Below, piece by piece: positions 1 to 11,200 of a stretch of 59,756 nucleotides of DNA. Numbering within the stretch: position 1 is the first letter of the stretch; each line of letters starts with the position of its first letter. The notes beneath the pieces were generated by a model that saw nothing but the letters and a program-made list of their open reading frames with translations, was not told the origin of the DNA and searched no databases. This DNA is from Candidatus Omnitrophota bacterium (GTDB taxonomy: Bacteria > Omnitrophota > Gorgyraeia > Tantalellales > Tantalellaceae), in NCBI GenBank assembly GCA_015231405.1, contig JADGBR010000021.1, positions 1 to 59,756 on the forward strand, in the 5' to 3' direction. Made by a program: the position numbers and the translations under genes.

Positions 1-3000
1 GCGGCCCAACCGACGACCCGGAAATTCATCATTTTCCATAACGTCGATTTTCTCACTCCCAAAGTAAGGGCGGCGCTCCATAATTTTCTTCTTAAAGAGT
101 TCGTGTACTACATCGACGATTCCGGTAACCGTGTGCAGCTGGTGCTCCCGAACGGGGCGCATATAATAATGACCTATTCTTCGGAGAGCGAGGCCGAGAT
201 GGAGAACGCTTTCTTCAACCGCCTGAAAAGGAAGACGCTCCGGCCTCCCGAAGGCGAGAAAAAAAGGTTTTCGGAGTTGGAGGCGTTCCTGGTCGACTCG
301 TACGAAGTGGACCGCTCCGCGGCAAGATATATTATAAACATCATTAACGGGGTAATGGCCATCGACCAGAAAAGGCTTTGGCCGTCGGATACCGTCTATA
401 ACTTTTCCATTAAAGACGCTTTAGCCCTTGCCAGGTATTACAGGACAGCGCTTATGGAGAACAAAAAAAGCGGCAAAGCCGTTTCCGACAATAAGGTGCT
501 GTGCCAGGAAGCGTATAGGCTTTTCGGCGGGGCTTTGCTGGACCAGGTCGTCGCCGGGACCAATGACCGCGAAGTATTCATAGACCTGATACTCAAAAGA
601 TGTTTTCCCAGGAAGGACCTTTCGATACTTGAGCCGATAATGACGATCGATACGAACGGATATCTGAGGGAGATGACTTCCGTCCCGGTAACGCCTTTAA
701 AGGGCGCCCAGCCTATATTCGAGGTCGAGGAGGATTATCGGCTGAATTTCGTGAAGACCCTTATGCGCGTCGCCGGCAGCGTTCTCAGAGCGTGGCAGCC
801 GGCATGGGTCGATATACTTTTAAAAGGGAAGATACCGGTTAGACCCGATATCGTCATAATCACCGGTGAAACGGGCGTGGCCAAGACGACGCTGGCTCTT
901 AACCTGGCTTTGGCCATAGGCGTCAAACCTTATGTTTACTCGACGCATCAGGGCTCGAAACAGTATGACCTGACGGCGGATATAGCCCCGGACGGGAGGG
1001 GGAATTATATTCCGCGCGTCAAGGATTTCGCCATTCTCCTGGAACGGGGATACTGTCTTCTAGTTCTCGACGAAGGGAATATCCGGGCGCAGATAGCGCA
1101 GGTGCTGGCGCCTTTGGCCCGCGGCGAGAACAAGATCACCCTGGTTCTCCCCGGCGAAGGGAGGAGGCTGAAAAAAACGCTTCTGGCCATTGCCGGATCG
1201 GTCTATGAGCGGGAGGCCACCGAGCGCAAGCTCAGGCAGTTCGGCGAGGAACTGTTCGGGAGCTACAAAAAGGCTCGGGTCGGTGATAGGGAAGTGACCT
1301 ATAACGAGCTTCTGGAAGGATATTTAAAGCTTAGTGGCGACGACGAAAGGCAACAATTTCTCCGTAATTTCGCCGATTTTTCCGGAAGTATAAGGGAAAG
1401 CGGACCGATCGAGATAAATATCGGGCCGGGAGTGCTTATCATGGTGACCCAGAACCCGGAATCTTATGCCGGCAGGGACGCTTTTGACCCGGTTTTTGTC
1501 CAGGATTCACGCAAAGTTTACGCTCCGGCCGTCGTGGAGAAGGACGAAAGGGGCTCGATCATAAGGTCCATGATGGGTATCTTGGCGCCGGTACTTTCGA
1601 GTAATTCCGTGGCGGTCTCAGCCGCGGCGTTCGGCATGCCCGGCCCGGGGGAGGTCGCCCTCAGGAATATGCCGGGGTTTGCACGGTTCGGGGCGAAAGG
1701 GTCGATCCTTGACTGGATAAAGACCAAGTGGCACGGCAAAGCCGTCGAGCAGAAGATAGCCCTCATACACCGGAACGTCGCGTTCTTTACGGGTAAGGAT
1801 ATCGCGATAAAACCCGGTGACGGATACACTATGAGAGAGGACGGTTCGGTCATAACGATCCCATACCATGAGCTTGTTTACTCCGAGCCCGACGTCATTA
1901 CCGGGTCTATACTGCACGAAATGAGGCATCAACGGTATACGCCCTCAAATACGGAATTCATGCTTATCGTCGAGGACCTCGAGCGAACCGGCGAAGTCAC
2001 CGCGGAAGAGGCGTCGCGGCTCCGCGATATCTTCAAGGACAGGATGATGAACACTCTTTTCCAGCTCGCCGAGAACGTTCGCACGGACTTTATAGTCGAG
2101 CCGGGGCTGGAAGGCGAGAACGATTATCTCCAGACGTTCAGGAAGGACCAGTTCATGGATAACCGTCTCGATAAACTCGAGGACGAGGAACGCGCGGAAA
2201 TGGAGAAGAAACTCATAGAATGGGCTAAAGATTTTCCGTACCAGGCTTTTATAAGCGAGCTTTCGAATATAGGATATTTCGGCGAGCCTAGCAGACTATT
2301 CGCGAAATATCCGGATTCCCTTAAAAGGGCGGTCACTGGCGCGCGGGATGGTTTTCTTAAAGCGACGAACGACGCCTCCGTGCGCCCGGATTTCAGCCGC
2401 GTCACGTCCGATGAGGAATTCGCCGCCGAAAAGCTGCGATGCGCCAGGGAATATTTCAGGCGCATTGCAAAAGATGTCATACCAGTCTATCTCGAGATGC
2501 TGGAACGGTCGAAAGAGGCTCTGGAGAGGGATAGGAAAAAGGCCGTCGAGGCGGCCGAGGAATACCTGGGCTATGTCGAACCTGTGGTGGAAACTTCCAG
2601 AGGAGAGGACGGCGAGGTCATAATGAAACAGACTAAAGAGGAGGCGAAAAGAGGACAGGAAGCCGTCGCCGGATTCAAGCGGCTGGAAAGGCTTATCGAG
2701 GACGCCGGTAAATTAAGGAAGCTATCCGCCAAGAAAAAGAACAAGTCGTCCGCGGAAGAGTTCAGGGACTTACAGTCCATGGAGACACTCGTTGATGAGG
2801 CGAGGGCATGCGTGAGCGGGCTCGTTAAGATGGGGCTTTCCGAGTCCGGGAGGAACGAGGTATACGCGAGGCGAGATAAGATCATGTCCGAGTTCAACGC
2901 CATGGTGGATTCCTTCCGCAAGAGGTGCCTAGAGGACCTGTCCAAATATCCGGCGGATTCCCCGACAAGGGCGAAACTCAGGGACGGCATAGCGAAAAGG

Positions 3001-6000
3001 ATGTCACAAATAGGAGATCTAAGGAACGATTCAGCCGTCATAATGGAGAAACTTGGACATAACCCCTCAAATTCCGATATTACCATAGCCGTGCAATCGC
3101 TTGTCCGCAAGCAAAGGCGTTTTGACAGTATGGCCGCGGAACTCGCTAACCGCGTGGCGGGCGATAAAGAGATGGATGAGATACGCCAGGCCATGAAAGA
3201 GATCGAGGAGGATATAGATAAGCTCGACCAGATAGCCGGGACCCGTAATAAGACCGCTTCCGAGAGGACGGCTCGCGCCCAGCAGGGCCAGGCTCAGATG
3301 GTCGGGGAACTCGCCGCTATGGACCAGGAGCTTCGGAGTCTCGGTAAGGCGATCGGAGGCAATCTGCTCCCGGACCAGATGACCGAGATACAGAGCCGGA
3401 TGGCCGAGGATATCATGGCTCTCCAGGGTATGATGTCCGCTCTCAGCATTAACGGCGCGCCGCCGGAGATAATGTCTAAAGCCCAGGGTATCCGGGAAAA
3501 AGCGCTCGAGGACCTGTCCGAGCTCGAGGGGATAAAGACCCAGCTTTCCCGGGACAAGAGCAAAACAAAAACGGAGGATACAGAGCTGGCCTTATCAGTT
3601 ATGAATGACGCCCTGGAAACCGTCCAGAGGCTCGGGGACATGTCGCTGGCTAAACAGAATCTGGAAGACCTCGTCAATATACAAAAACTGGCTATGCAGG
3701 AACTCGCGAAAGCCATGGAAGCGAGGATGGCCCTCGCCGAAAGCGGGGCTTCGGAAACAGCTCTTAAAGAAGCGTCCGAGGTGACGAGCCAGATATTGAC
3801 CCAGATGGATATCATTAACGAAAGGATCGGGGCGGCCGCCAGGGAGTCCCAGGGCCAGCCGGGAGCGGCCGGAGAGGTCCCGTTCCTGGAAGAACTTAAC
3901 AAGGTCAGGCAGTCAGCGCTCAGGGCCAGACAGGCATATGAGAGGATAAAGGCGAGACCCGAAACAGAGGAGGACGTTCCGATAAAGGATATAAAGGACC
4001 AGATGGCATATCTTTCCGTTTGTATGAAGGAAATACTGGAATCCATGCACAGGATAGCTTATATGGGTGCGCCGGTAAATGTCCTTGAGGAAGTGTACAA
4101 TGTCTTCGGTTATGTCCGGGGCTGGGCGGATGATCTGGCGCTCATGACGCGCGACAAAATGTCCGACCGCGCCGAAGAGACTAAAGCCGAGGCGGATAAA
4201 GAGTTCGAGGAGCTTAAAGACCGGTACAAAAAGGACGCCGATATAGTCCGCGGCATAACTCCGGATACCACCCTCCTTGTCCTGAACGCGGTCGAGCAGG
4301 AGCTCATGAGGTTCCTCGCCGTCCTTAACGAAAAATGCGCCTTGTTGGCAGGATATGGCATGGACGAAAAACAGCTTCGTTCCGTTCTTGAGATGAGGAC
4401 AAGGGCCTCGGCGGCGTTACTGGACGTTGAGAAAATACTTCGTGAAAGGCGTATGCTCCTTATGAGGGGGACGCCGACCGGACAGCTTGAGGAGAGGATA
4501 TACGCGATAATGAAAAAGGCCGACGAGGCGCTTAAATACGCCGAGCAGAGTATGAGCGATAGAAAAGAGCTTATGAGCCGGCACGCCGAGATAAAACAAT
4601 GTTTCGACGTGATAATGGAAATGCTGATCTCTATGTACTCCATGGGCACTTCGATGGATATCATCAGCGAGACGGTCGCGGTCCGGAACAATATCCTTTT
4701 CATGGCCGACCGGGTAGGTGAGATGGAGATGAATCTCATGGCCGAGCCTGTTCCGCAGATAAACAAGTTGATAAAAGAGCTCAACGATAAGTCGGCCAGG
4801 ACCTGGCACGAGACAAAAAAGAAGTTCGGGAAAATGGACGGGAAGGAAAAACCCAAACATATCGACAGTATCCTGGAGGCATCCAAAGAACTCCTTGAGG
4901 CCGTGGAGAAGCTCATGAATTATAAAGCTTCAAGGGAGGATGTGCAGAAAACCATATTTTCCAGGAACGATCTTTTCAAATTGCTTGACGAGTTTGGCCT
5001 GGCCGTGCGCGATAAGACACTTCAGGATATGAGGACGCGTGACGAGAAGGAGAGTAAGGGGGCTAAGGGGAAAGGCGAGACCGGTCCAAATCCAGAGGAG
5101 GAGCTGGACAAATTTCTGACGGATATCAAGGAAAAGGCCGATAATGACATGAAGCTCCTTCTCGCGAGCCACTCGAGGGAGGATTCCATAAAGGCGATGG
5201 AGAAGCTCTCGGAACATATAAAAAAGATCGACGGAATGATCGTGATGATCAGCATGCAGGGTGGCAGGGAGGATTTCGCGGCGAGGTGCGTCGAAGCCCG
5301 GAATTACGTGTGGGATTATCTCAAAACGGTCTCTCTTGTTGTCAGGAAAAACGCGGACCGGATGTTCGTGACGCCCGATTCGGAGATCCAGAAAGTTTTA
5401 GATGATTTTATCCGGATAACCGGAGAAGTGAGAGAGATAGAGGGCAAGGTAAGCGGGATATCCCCTCCGGCGCAGTTGGCCGGGCTTATGATGAACATGA
5501 CCGAGGCGGTAAACGCCGCGCTTGAGAAATTTCGGGAATGGAACGCGCTTGTCCAGGATGTCCAAGGCGTGAGCGAAATGGACCGTTCCACGGTCGAGGA
5601 GGCAAATAAAGCGTTAGATTCTTTAGGGGCCAAATTGAGGGAAGCCGTACGCGCGTATAACGAGATGCAGCCGCCCGAGCCCGGAGGAGGAGGCCAGGGC
5701 GGGGAAAGCGGACAGGGCGCCTCAGGCGGCGCGCAAATGGGCGGCATGTCCGGGATGTCAGGGATGGCGGGAATGGCCGGGGTGGGGAGCGCCGCGGGCG
5801 GCGCTATGTCCGGGGGGGCGGGGGGAGATTCGGGCGGGTCTGAAAGCGGAGCGGGAGGTGCGGAAGCTTCGCAAGGGGCCCAGGAAAGCGCCGGCGGACA
5901 GGATGAGGCGGGAGGCCGGGACGGTGGGGGAGCTTCCGACGGGTCCGGTAGCGGCGGGATGAAAGGCGGCGGTTCAAAACAAGGCGGTAAAGGGAGATCC

Positions 6001-8004
6001 TCGCCGGTCAAACTTGACCAGCTTCTCTCCCCTCCCGAGGACAGCGGCGTGTTGGAAGGTATGGATGTGGATCGTGATCCTTCCAGAGATAAAGGCGAAG
6101 CGGAGCCTAAGGGCCCTGACGCGGGCGATATCGATACGGGCGATTCGGCCAATAAGTCATTCGCCGACGAAGTCGTTGACAACCTGCTTGATCAGGTGAA
6201 AAACAACGCAGCCGGAAAAGGCGGTATGAGAAAATGGACCAATGAGTCCAAACGCGCGCGCGGCGAAGCCGATAAGATAGTCAGGCGTTTCAAGGAAAAG
6301 GATAAGGAGATGCTTGAGGAAGAAGCCTCTTCCGGCGTAAAAATAAGCCCCCAGCGATACGCGAGAGGGAGCACGACGCCTTTCGATATCGACGAGGAAA
6401 TACTTGGCAACCTTTCGCTGGCTTTCGGGCTTTATGTGGATAATAGCGGAAGTATGGACGCGATAAAAAGATATGTCGCCTGCGCGGCGGCGTATCTTGT
6501 CATCCTTTTTGAGGGGATAAAGGGCACGAAGACCGGTAAAGATAAATACGCTTACGGTATTAAGACTTTCGATACGGGCGCTCATTCTTTCAAGGATTAT
6601 GGGGACAAGCTCAACAAAAGCGAGGCTGAAGCTATCCCGGACGATATTGAAAGAACTCTCGGGCATGGCGGCACGCAGATAGGCATGTGCATAAACCTGG
6701 CGACCAATGATCTTAAGGACCGCAAGGAAAAGACCAAGGTCGCGATAATGATCACCGACGGCCAGGATACGGTCCCTCCGGGCTATGTTGAGGCGGCCGA
6801 GAAAGCCGGGATAATCCTTATCGGCATAGGAGTAGGAGAATATTCCGCCAATGTTCGGAATATATTTAAACGTTACCTGATATTTTCCAATCCCCAGACC
6901 GAGATACCCGACGCTATCACAAGGCTTGCGGGGCTTCTTGCCGTTGGAAAAAAACTGCCTATTGGCGATCTTGCCGGAATATGCGGTCTTAGATCCGGAA
7001 CGGGAATAGTGAGTTCCGCAAGTCCCGACGCCGGTCCCGGATATTCGCGGGGTACAGGCATAAGGGATTCGGAGGACACTTACGGGCGTGAAGCGTTAGC
7101 GTATTTTGACATTTCCGGTTCGCCTTTGGCCATGTTCAGTTACCTTAAACAGCTCGAGCCCTCCGACAGCCATGACGGCATAAGCTGGGACATGATATTG
7201 CCTTACACTACAGGGCGTAAAGGGGACTGCCTTTCTAAAGGGACCGTCCTACGTGACTTGAATACCCTTCATTTTCTGGGTTTGGCGGGGAAAGATGGGA
7301 AAGGGGAGAAAGCCCGTTTTAGGACAAAAGACCTTGACCCCGACGCTGAGGCCACCGTCATGAAGATCCTCGATAAACTAGGCGATAGGCCTAAGAGCGA
7401 AGAGAAAAAAACCGCGAGAATGGAAATAGCGCGGTACCTCGCCGGGTTCGACGCCAATAAATTCGCCGCCGGAATTCTCAACGCTATTGACGAGGCCAGG
7501 GGCTCTAAAGAAGAAAAGATTATCGGCATAGACACGAGCTGGATACCCCATGAACAACTTTCAAGGATACAGCCGCTTCTTAACGGCCTCGCGCGGTTAT
7601 CGAAATATGGCGGGACGAATATAAAATTCATCCGCAGGAACGATCCCGACAGATTAGCCGCGGATATCCTTAAATACGCGAAAGAACAGAACGTAAAACT
7701 CGATAACGTTGTAATTCTCGGCGACAAACGGGGCTTACGGGGTGATGCCGCAGCCTTTAAAGACCTGCGTGAACCCGCTGACGGCTCACTCGGCGCCTTC
7801 TTCGCCGAAGTCACAATGCCCGCTGATTTCCCTGAAACCGGCATGATCGACATCATCTACATGCTAAGAAAAGCTATGCGCGAAGCCGCCAAAAAAGACA
7901 AAACCGCTCGAGCCATAGACTTCTTCCCCGTAGCCGCCCCCCTGGACTTGGAAACCCTTAAAGAACTTTACGCCTCCCAACTCTCTATCCTCCAGTCCGT
8001 ATAA
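1..8004 (+). CDS. Giant AAA+/zincin/coiled-coil/VWA protein, 5' partial (midasin-like C-terminal half)
   Basis: The frame is open from base 1, so the GTG at 103 is internal and the true start lies upstream of the window; 2,667 residues are visible. Counting from base 1, residues 9-80 form a degenerate AAA module (FIIFHNVDF in place of Walker B, followed by a sensor-like ENAFFNRL segment) with no P-loop. An intact AAA+ module follows: Walker A GETGVAKT at 289, Walker B LLVLDEGN around 357, sensor-1 QNPES around 485. A zincin-like HEMRH lies at 639-643. Residues about 790-1880 are charged and coiled-coil-like. A Gly/Ser/Ala/Met-rich linker covers about 1890-2000. A VWA domain has the MIDAS motif DNSGS at 2147 and TDGQD at 2252-2256. 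A C-terminal module ends the protein. The order matches the C-terminal half of the 6,433-residue protein at 36045-55346. MoxR/midasin-type AAA+ and VWA pairs are known remodelling machines; substrate and location are unknown here. Confidence 0.93.
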   Translation, partial: AAQPTTRKFIIFHNVDFLTPKVRAALHNFLLKEFVYYIDDSGNRVQLVLPNGAHIIMTYSSESEAEMENAFFNRLKRKTLRPPEGEKKRFSELEAFLVDSYEVDRSAARYIINIINGVMAIDQKRLWPSDTVYNFSIKDALALARYYRTALMENKKSGKAVSDNKVLCQEAYRLFGGALLDQVVAGTNDREVFIDLILKRCFPRKDLSILEPIMTIDTNGYLREMTSVPVTPLKGAQPIFEVEEDYRLNFVKTLMRVAGSVLRAWQPAWVDILLKGKIPVRPDIVIITGETGVAKTTLALNLALAIGVKPYVYSTHQGSKQYDLTADIAPDGRGNYIPRVKDFAILLERGYCLLVLDEGNIRAQIAQVLAPLARGENKITLVLPGEGRRLKKTLLAIAGSVYEREATERKLRQFGEELFGSYKKARVGDREVTYNELLEGYLKLSGDDERQQFLRNFADFSGSIRESGPIEINIGPGVLIMVTQNPESYAGRDAFDPVFVQDSRKVYAPAVVEKDERGSIIRSMMGILAPVLSSNSVAVSAAAFGMPGPGEVALRNMPGFARFGAKGSILDWIKTKWHGKAVEQKIALIHRNVAFFTGKDIAIKPGDGYTMREDGSVITIPYHELVYSEPDVITGSILHEMRHQRYTPSNTEFMLIVEDLERTGEVTAEEASRLRDIFKDRMMNTLFQLAENVRTDFIVEPGLEGENDYLQTFRKDQFMDNRLDKLEDEERAEMEKKLIEWAKDFPYQAFISELSNIGYFGEPSRLFAKYPDSLKRAVTGARDGFLKATNDASVRPDFSRVTSDEEFAAEKLRCAREYFRRIAKDVIPVYLEMLERSKEALERDRKKAVEAAEEYLGYVEPVVETSRGEDGEVIMKQTKEEAKRGQEAVAGFKRLERLIEDAGKLRKLSAKKKNKSSAEEFRDLQSMETLVDEARACVSGLVKMGLSESGRNEVYARRDKIMSEFNAMVDSFRKRCLEDLSKYPADSPTRAKLRDGIAKRMSQIGDLRNDSAVIMEKLGHNPSNSDITIAVQSLVRKQRRFDSMAAELANRVAGDKEMDEIRQAMKEIEEDIDKLDQIAGTRNKTASERTARAQQGQAQMVGELAAMDQELRSLGKAIGGNLLPDQMTEIQSRMAEDIMALQGMMSALSINGAPPEIMSKAQGIREKALEDLSELEGIKTQLSRDKSKTKTEDTELALSVMNDALETVQRLGDMSLAKQNLEDLVNIQKLAMQELAKAMEARMALAESGASETALKEASEVTSQILTQMDIINERIGAAARESQGQPGAAGEVPFLEELNKVRQSALRARQAYERIKARPETEEDVPIKDIKDQMAYLSVCMKEILESMHRIAYMGAPVNVLEEVYNVFGYVRGWADDLALMTRDKMSDRAEETKAEADKEFEELKDRYKKDADIVRGITPDTTLLVLNAVEQELMRFLAVLNEKCALLAGYGMDEKQLRSVLEMRTRASAALLDVEKILRERRMLLMRGTPTGQLEERIYAIMKKADEALKYAEQSMSDRKELMSRHAEIKQCFDVIMEMLISMYSMGTSMDIISETVAVRNNILFMADRVGEMEMNLMAEPVPQINKLIKELNDKSARTWHETKKKFGKMDGKEKPKHIDSILEASKELLEAVEKLMNYKASREDVQKTIFSRNDLFKLLDEFGLAVRDKTLQDMRTRDEKESKGAKGKGETGPNPEEELDKFLTDIKEKADNDMKLLLASHSREDSIKAMEKLSEHIKKIDGMIVMISMQGGREDFAARCVEARNYVWDYLKTVSLVVRKNADRMFVTPDSEIQKVLDDFIRITGEVREIEGKVSGISPPAQLAGLMMNMTEAVNAALEKFREWNALVQDVQGVSEMDRSTVEEANKALDSLGAKLREAVRAYNEMQPPEPGGGGQGGESGQGASGGAQMGGMSGMSGMAGMAGVGSAAGGAMSGGAGGDSGGSESGAGGAEASQGAQESAGGQDEAGGRDGGGASDGSGSGGMKGGGSKQGGKGRSSPVKLDQLLSPPEDSGVLEGMDVDRDPSRDKGEAEPKGPDAGDIDTGDSANKSFADEVVDNLLDQVKNNAAGKGGMRKWTNESKRARGEADKIVRRFKEKDKEMLEEEASSGVKISPQRYARGSTTPFDIDEEILGNLSLAFGLYVDNSGSMDAIKRYVACAAAYLVILFEGIKGTKTGKDKYAYGIKTFDTGAHSFKDYGDKLNKSEAEAIPDDIERTLGHGGTQIGMCINLATNDLKDRKEKTKVAIMITDGQDTVPPGYVEAAEKAGIILIGIGVGEYSANVRNIFKRYLIFSNPQTEIPDAITRLAGLLAVGKKLPIGDLAGICGLRSGTGIVSSASPDAGPGYSRGTGIRDSEDTYGREALAYFDISGSPLAMFSYLKQLEPSDSHDGISWDMILPYTTGRKGDCLSKGTVLRDLNTLHFLGLAGKDGKGEKARFRTKDLDPDAEATVMKILDKLGDRPKSEEKKTARMEIARYLAGFDANKFAAGILNAIDEARGSKEEKIIGIDTSWIPHEQLSRIQPLLNGLARLSKYGGTNIKFIRRNDPDRLAADILKYAKEQNVKLDNVVILGDKRGLRGDAAAFKDLREPADGSLGAFFAEVTMPADFPETGMIDIIYMLRKAMREAAKKDKTARAIDFFPVAAPLDLETLKELYASQLSILQSV

Positions 8005-8123
8005 TCCAGAAATTCAAATCTGTAACATACCATAATAAATAGAGTTGTAAGTATTAATTCTAATGCCCACCGAAATATGTTAAATAAAAAAAATCAAGAT
8101 AATGAAAGTTGCCATCTTACATT

Positions 8124-8151
8124 TTGTTGGGCATAGTTATATTAGTATAAT
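8124..8151 (+). promoter_or_regulatory. Sigma70-like promoter for the 8275 gene
   Basis: TTGTTG (8124-8129), a 16-nt spacer and a perfect TATAAT (8146-8151) lie in an AT-rich gap after the preceding stop. The predicted start near 8158 gives a leader of about 117 nt before the ATG at 8275. The rest of 8005-8274 holds no other gene or clear terminator hairpin that I can see. Confidence 0.55.
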
Positions 8152-8274
8152 ATTAAAAAAACAAAAAGCGAGTTCGAGCGAGTAATGGCTTCTTTTTGGA
8201 GAATTGGTTTTTTATGCCTATTTTATAAAATAATTTATTATGTATGTGAAGAACTAACAACGAGGGTGATCATA

Positions 8275-11200
8275 ATGTTCGGACATTCGATGAAAAAAAA
8301 GGGATATGTAAGGGTGACGGCGTGTATTACCGTGATGTCCTTTTTATTTTCATTAGTTGACGGGGGAGTTTTCAATACTCCGGCATCGGCATATCCCCAG
8401 AGCGTTGACAGCATGCCCGCAATTACAGGATCTGTTTTGGATCCCTTGACATTTAATTTGCCGGGATATCTCGGTACGGTAAAAGAAGCTTGGGTTCCGG
8501 ATGCTACAGCCCCGGGGAGCTATACCCATCCCGTAATAATCCACATCCAGGATGCCCATTGTAATTATTCCGCACAGTGCCGTATAAGCGAAATAGTGGA
8601 ATTCATCCGCGACAAATACGGTATTTCAACCGTCAATCTCGAAGGAGGTTCAGGAAAGTATGACCTTTCGTTATTTACCGGTATCAAGACCCCTTCCGTC
8701 AGGAAAATAGTTTCGGACCATTTTGTGCAGCAGGGTATCTTGAACGGTTCGGAATATCTCGCCATAAATAACCCGGAAAAAATCGCCCTTTGGGGGGTCG
8801 AGGATGTGGAGTTATATCTCACGAACCTGAAAGTTTACCGCGATTCCCTCCCCGATAAAAAAGATGTTGATAGATACCTCGCGTCCCTGAATTCCGTATT
8901 GGACGAACTTAAAGGCCATATATTTTCGCCGGAACTCGCGGAGATGGACCGGGAATACCGGGAATATAAGAACGGCCTCTCCGATCTCAGAAAATATCTG
9001 AGTTATCTTGTCGGGTTCGCCGGGCGAAAGGGCATAGATATCGGCACATATCGGAACATAGCACTTTTAAGCCGGTCGCTTGACCTTGAGGATGAGATCG
9101 ATTTCAGGAAAGCCGACACCGAGAGGTACGGTCTCATGGAAACGCTGAAAGGGAGGATATCCGAGTATGAGAAAAAAGAGGTCGTCGACAAAAGCATCGA
9201 GTTCAAACAGGAAAAGGTGACGCAGAAAGGATTTTACGACTATCTCGCGGGTAAAGCCGCTTCGGCTAAGATCGATATTAACGCGTACCCGGCGCTAAAA
9301 AAGTACATAGATTACGTTACAGCGTATGATAGCGTGGACAAATCTGCCGTAATGGACGAAATGGACGCGCTCGAGAAGGCTATTAAAGAAGGGCTATATA
9401 CCGGGGAGCGCGATAGAGCGCTTGACATCCTGTCGCGGAACAGCGCCTTTCTATGGAACATATTCACCCTTCATCTATCTAAACGGGATCATGATCATTA
9501 TCTGGCGAACAGGGAGCAATTCCGTTCCGGGAACTTCGTACCGTTCATCGAACGGGGAAGGGCGGAATACAAGATAGAGGCTGCTCTTCCCTCCGATATA
9601 GGGGAACTGGACAAATGCATCGACGGTATATCGCGTTTCTACGAGTATTCTTTCGAGAGGGATAGGGTCTTTATCGATAAGCTTAAATTCGGGGATAACG
9701 GCGCTTCGCCGAAGGCGGCTTTCCTTGTGACGGGCGGGTTCCATTCGGAGAACCTTGTCGAGCTTTTCAAGGCGCGTAAGATAGCGTTCGTTTCGGTGCT
9801 CCCGAAGTTCAGGAATGTAAAGGGATATGAAAGCCCCTATTTTAAATTACTTTCCGGTGCGCGTCCGGACCCAGTCATGAAAGCGCTGGGCCCGGCACTG
9901 GCACGGTCAAATATGCAGATAGCGACCGTGCTCGGTGAAAAGATAAGTAAAGAGGTCTGGGGCGAAGGGGAGCTCGACCGTATCAGGCTCAGCGTATGGG
10001 TCAGGGCGAAAGTACTCTCGGATGGGCCATTGGAAATAGAGTTCGAGGACGGCTCGTCCGTAAAGTTCTCTAAAGGCCAGGGGGATGGCATTGACATAAA
10101 GGAATACGCAGAAGGCTCCGAACGGGGCACGGAGAATAACGAAAAGATCACCGCGAGGGACCTGCTTGCCCGGGCCGGGGTCAGGGAAGAATCGGTAGCT
10201 TTGGCTCCGGGCGGGGAAGCGGTTGCCGCTCTAGATATGCGGGCGGAGGAAGAAATATCGGCTAATGATGAGGAAGCGGCATCGTCGGTCCTCCAGAATA
10301 AGATCTCGGAACTTGTAGGGACATTTGACGCCGAATACCTGGTCAGATTCAGTGATGCTGTGGACGCCGTTATTAAAGCGGCTTTACCGAAGGTGAGCTC
10401 TTTTAGCGCCGAAGAGATAGCTCCTATACGTGATTATGTCGTTTTCGGACGCAAAACGGGAGACTTCTCGAAGCTTATTGCCAGAGAATCGCTGGGGAAG
10501 AACGTCCTTCTGAGTGTCGACGGTATCAGGAAGAAGATCAAGCTGGCGCTTTTCGATTATTCGGGGCATGGCGCCGTCAGCGCGTCGATACAAAAGGATA
10601 TTCTCGAGCAGCTGGAGGATATAAGGATCAAGGTCAGGGCCAGGACTTTCACAGGGACCATAATTGACGCTTTGTCAAAATACGAGCAAAACGGAAACAA
10701 GCGGTCCAGCGCGGAGATCTCGAGGGAGATGGAATGGACACATCACGTCGAGCACCAGAAAATGGAAAAAACTATCGGGTTCATTGAGCCCGTTCCCGGA
10801 GCCGGAGAGAAAATGGGCCTGGCCGAAAAAGAGCTGCGCGAGGCCCATATCGCTTTAGGTGAAGCAGGGACCGAGGAAGAAATAACGCGAAGGGCTCTGG
10901 ATGTGGAAAAGGCGAAGAAGAGACTTGCCGAAGCGGAAAAGGACCGGGATCGGACAGCGATAGTGGGAACTTTGAGGGAGATCCATGGACGGTTGGTGAG
11001 TGAGATACAGAAGGAAGATCCCTCTTTTAGGAGCGATTTCTTTTTTGTCGACGCCGACGAAGAGAACGCTTTCGTCATGGCTGAAGGGACGAACGTCTAT
11101 TTTTACAGGGGACTGGTCGATTATCTGATGGGGAGTTCAATGAAATACCTCAACAGGACCCTGACCGAGGATATTCTCGCTTTCGTCATCGCGCATGAGC

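Noticed and set aside
8185-8274. Upstream in-frame ATG extending the 8275 protein by 30 residues
   Set aside because: It lacks a good ribosome site and would bury the signal peptide; ATG 8275 has GAGGGTG at a proper distance and a normal signal sequence.
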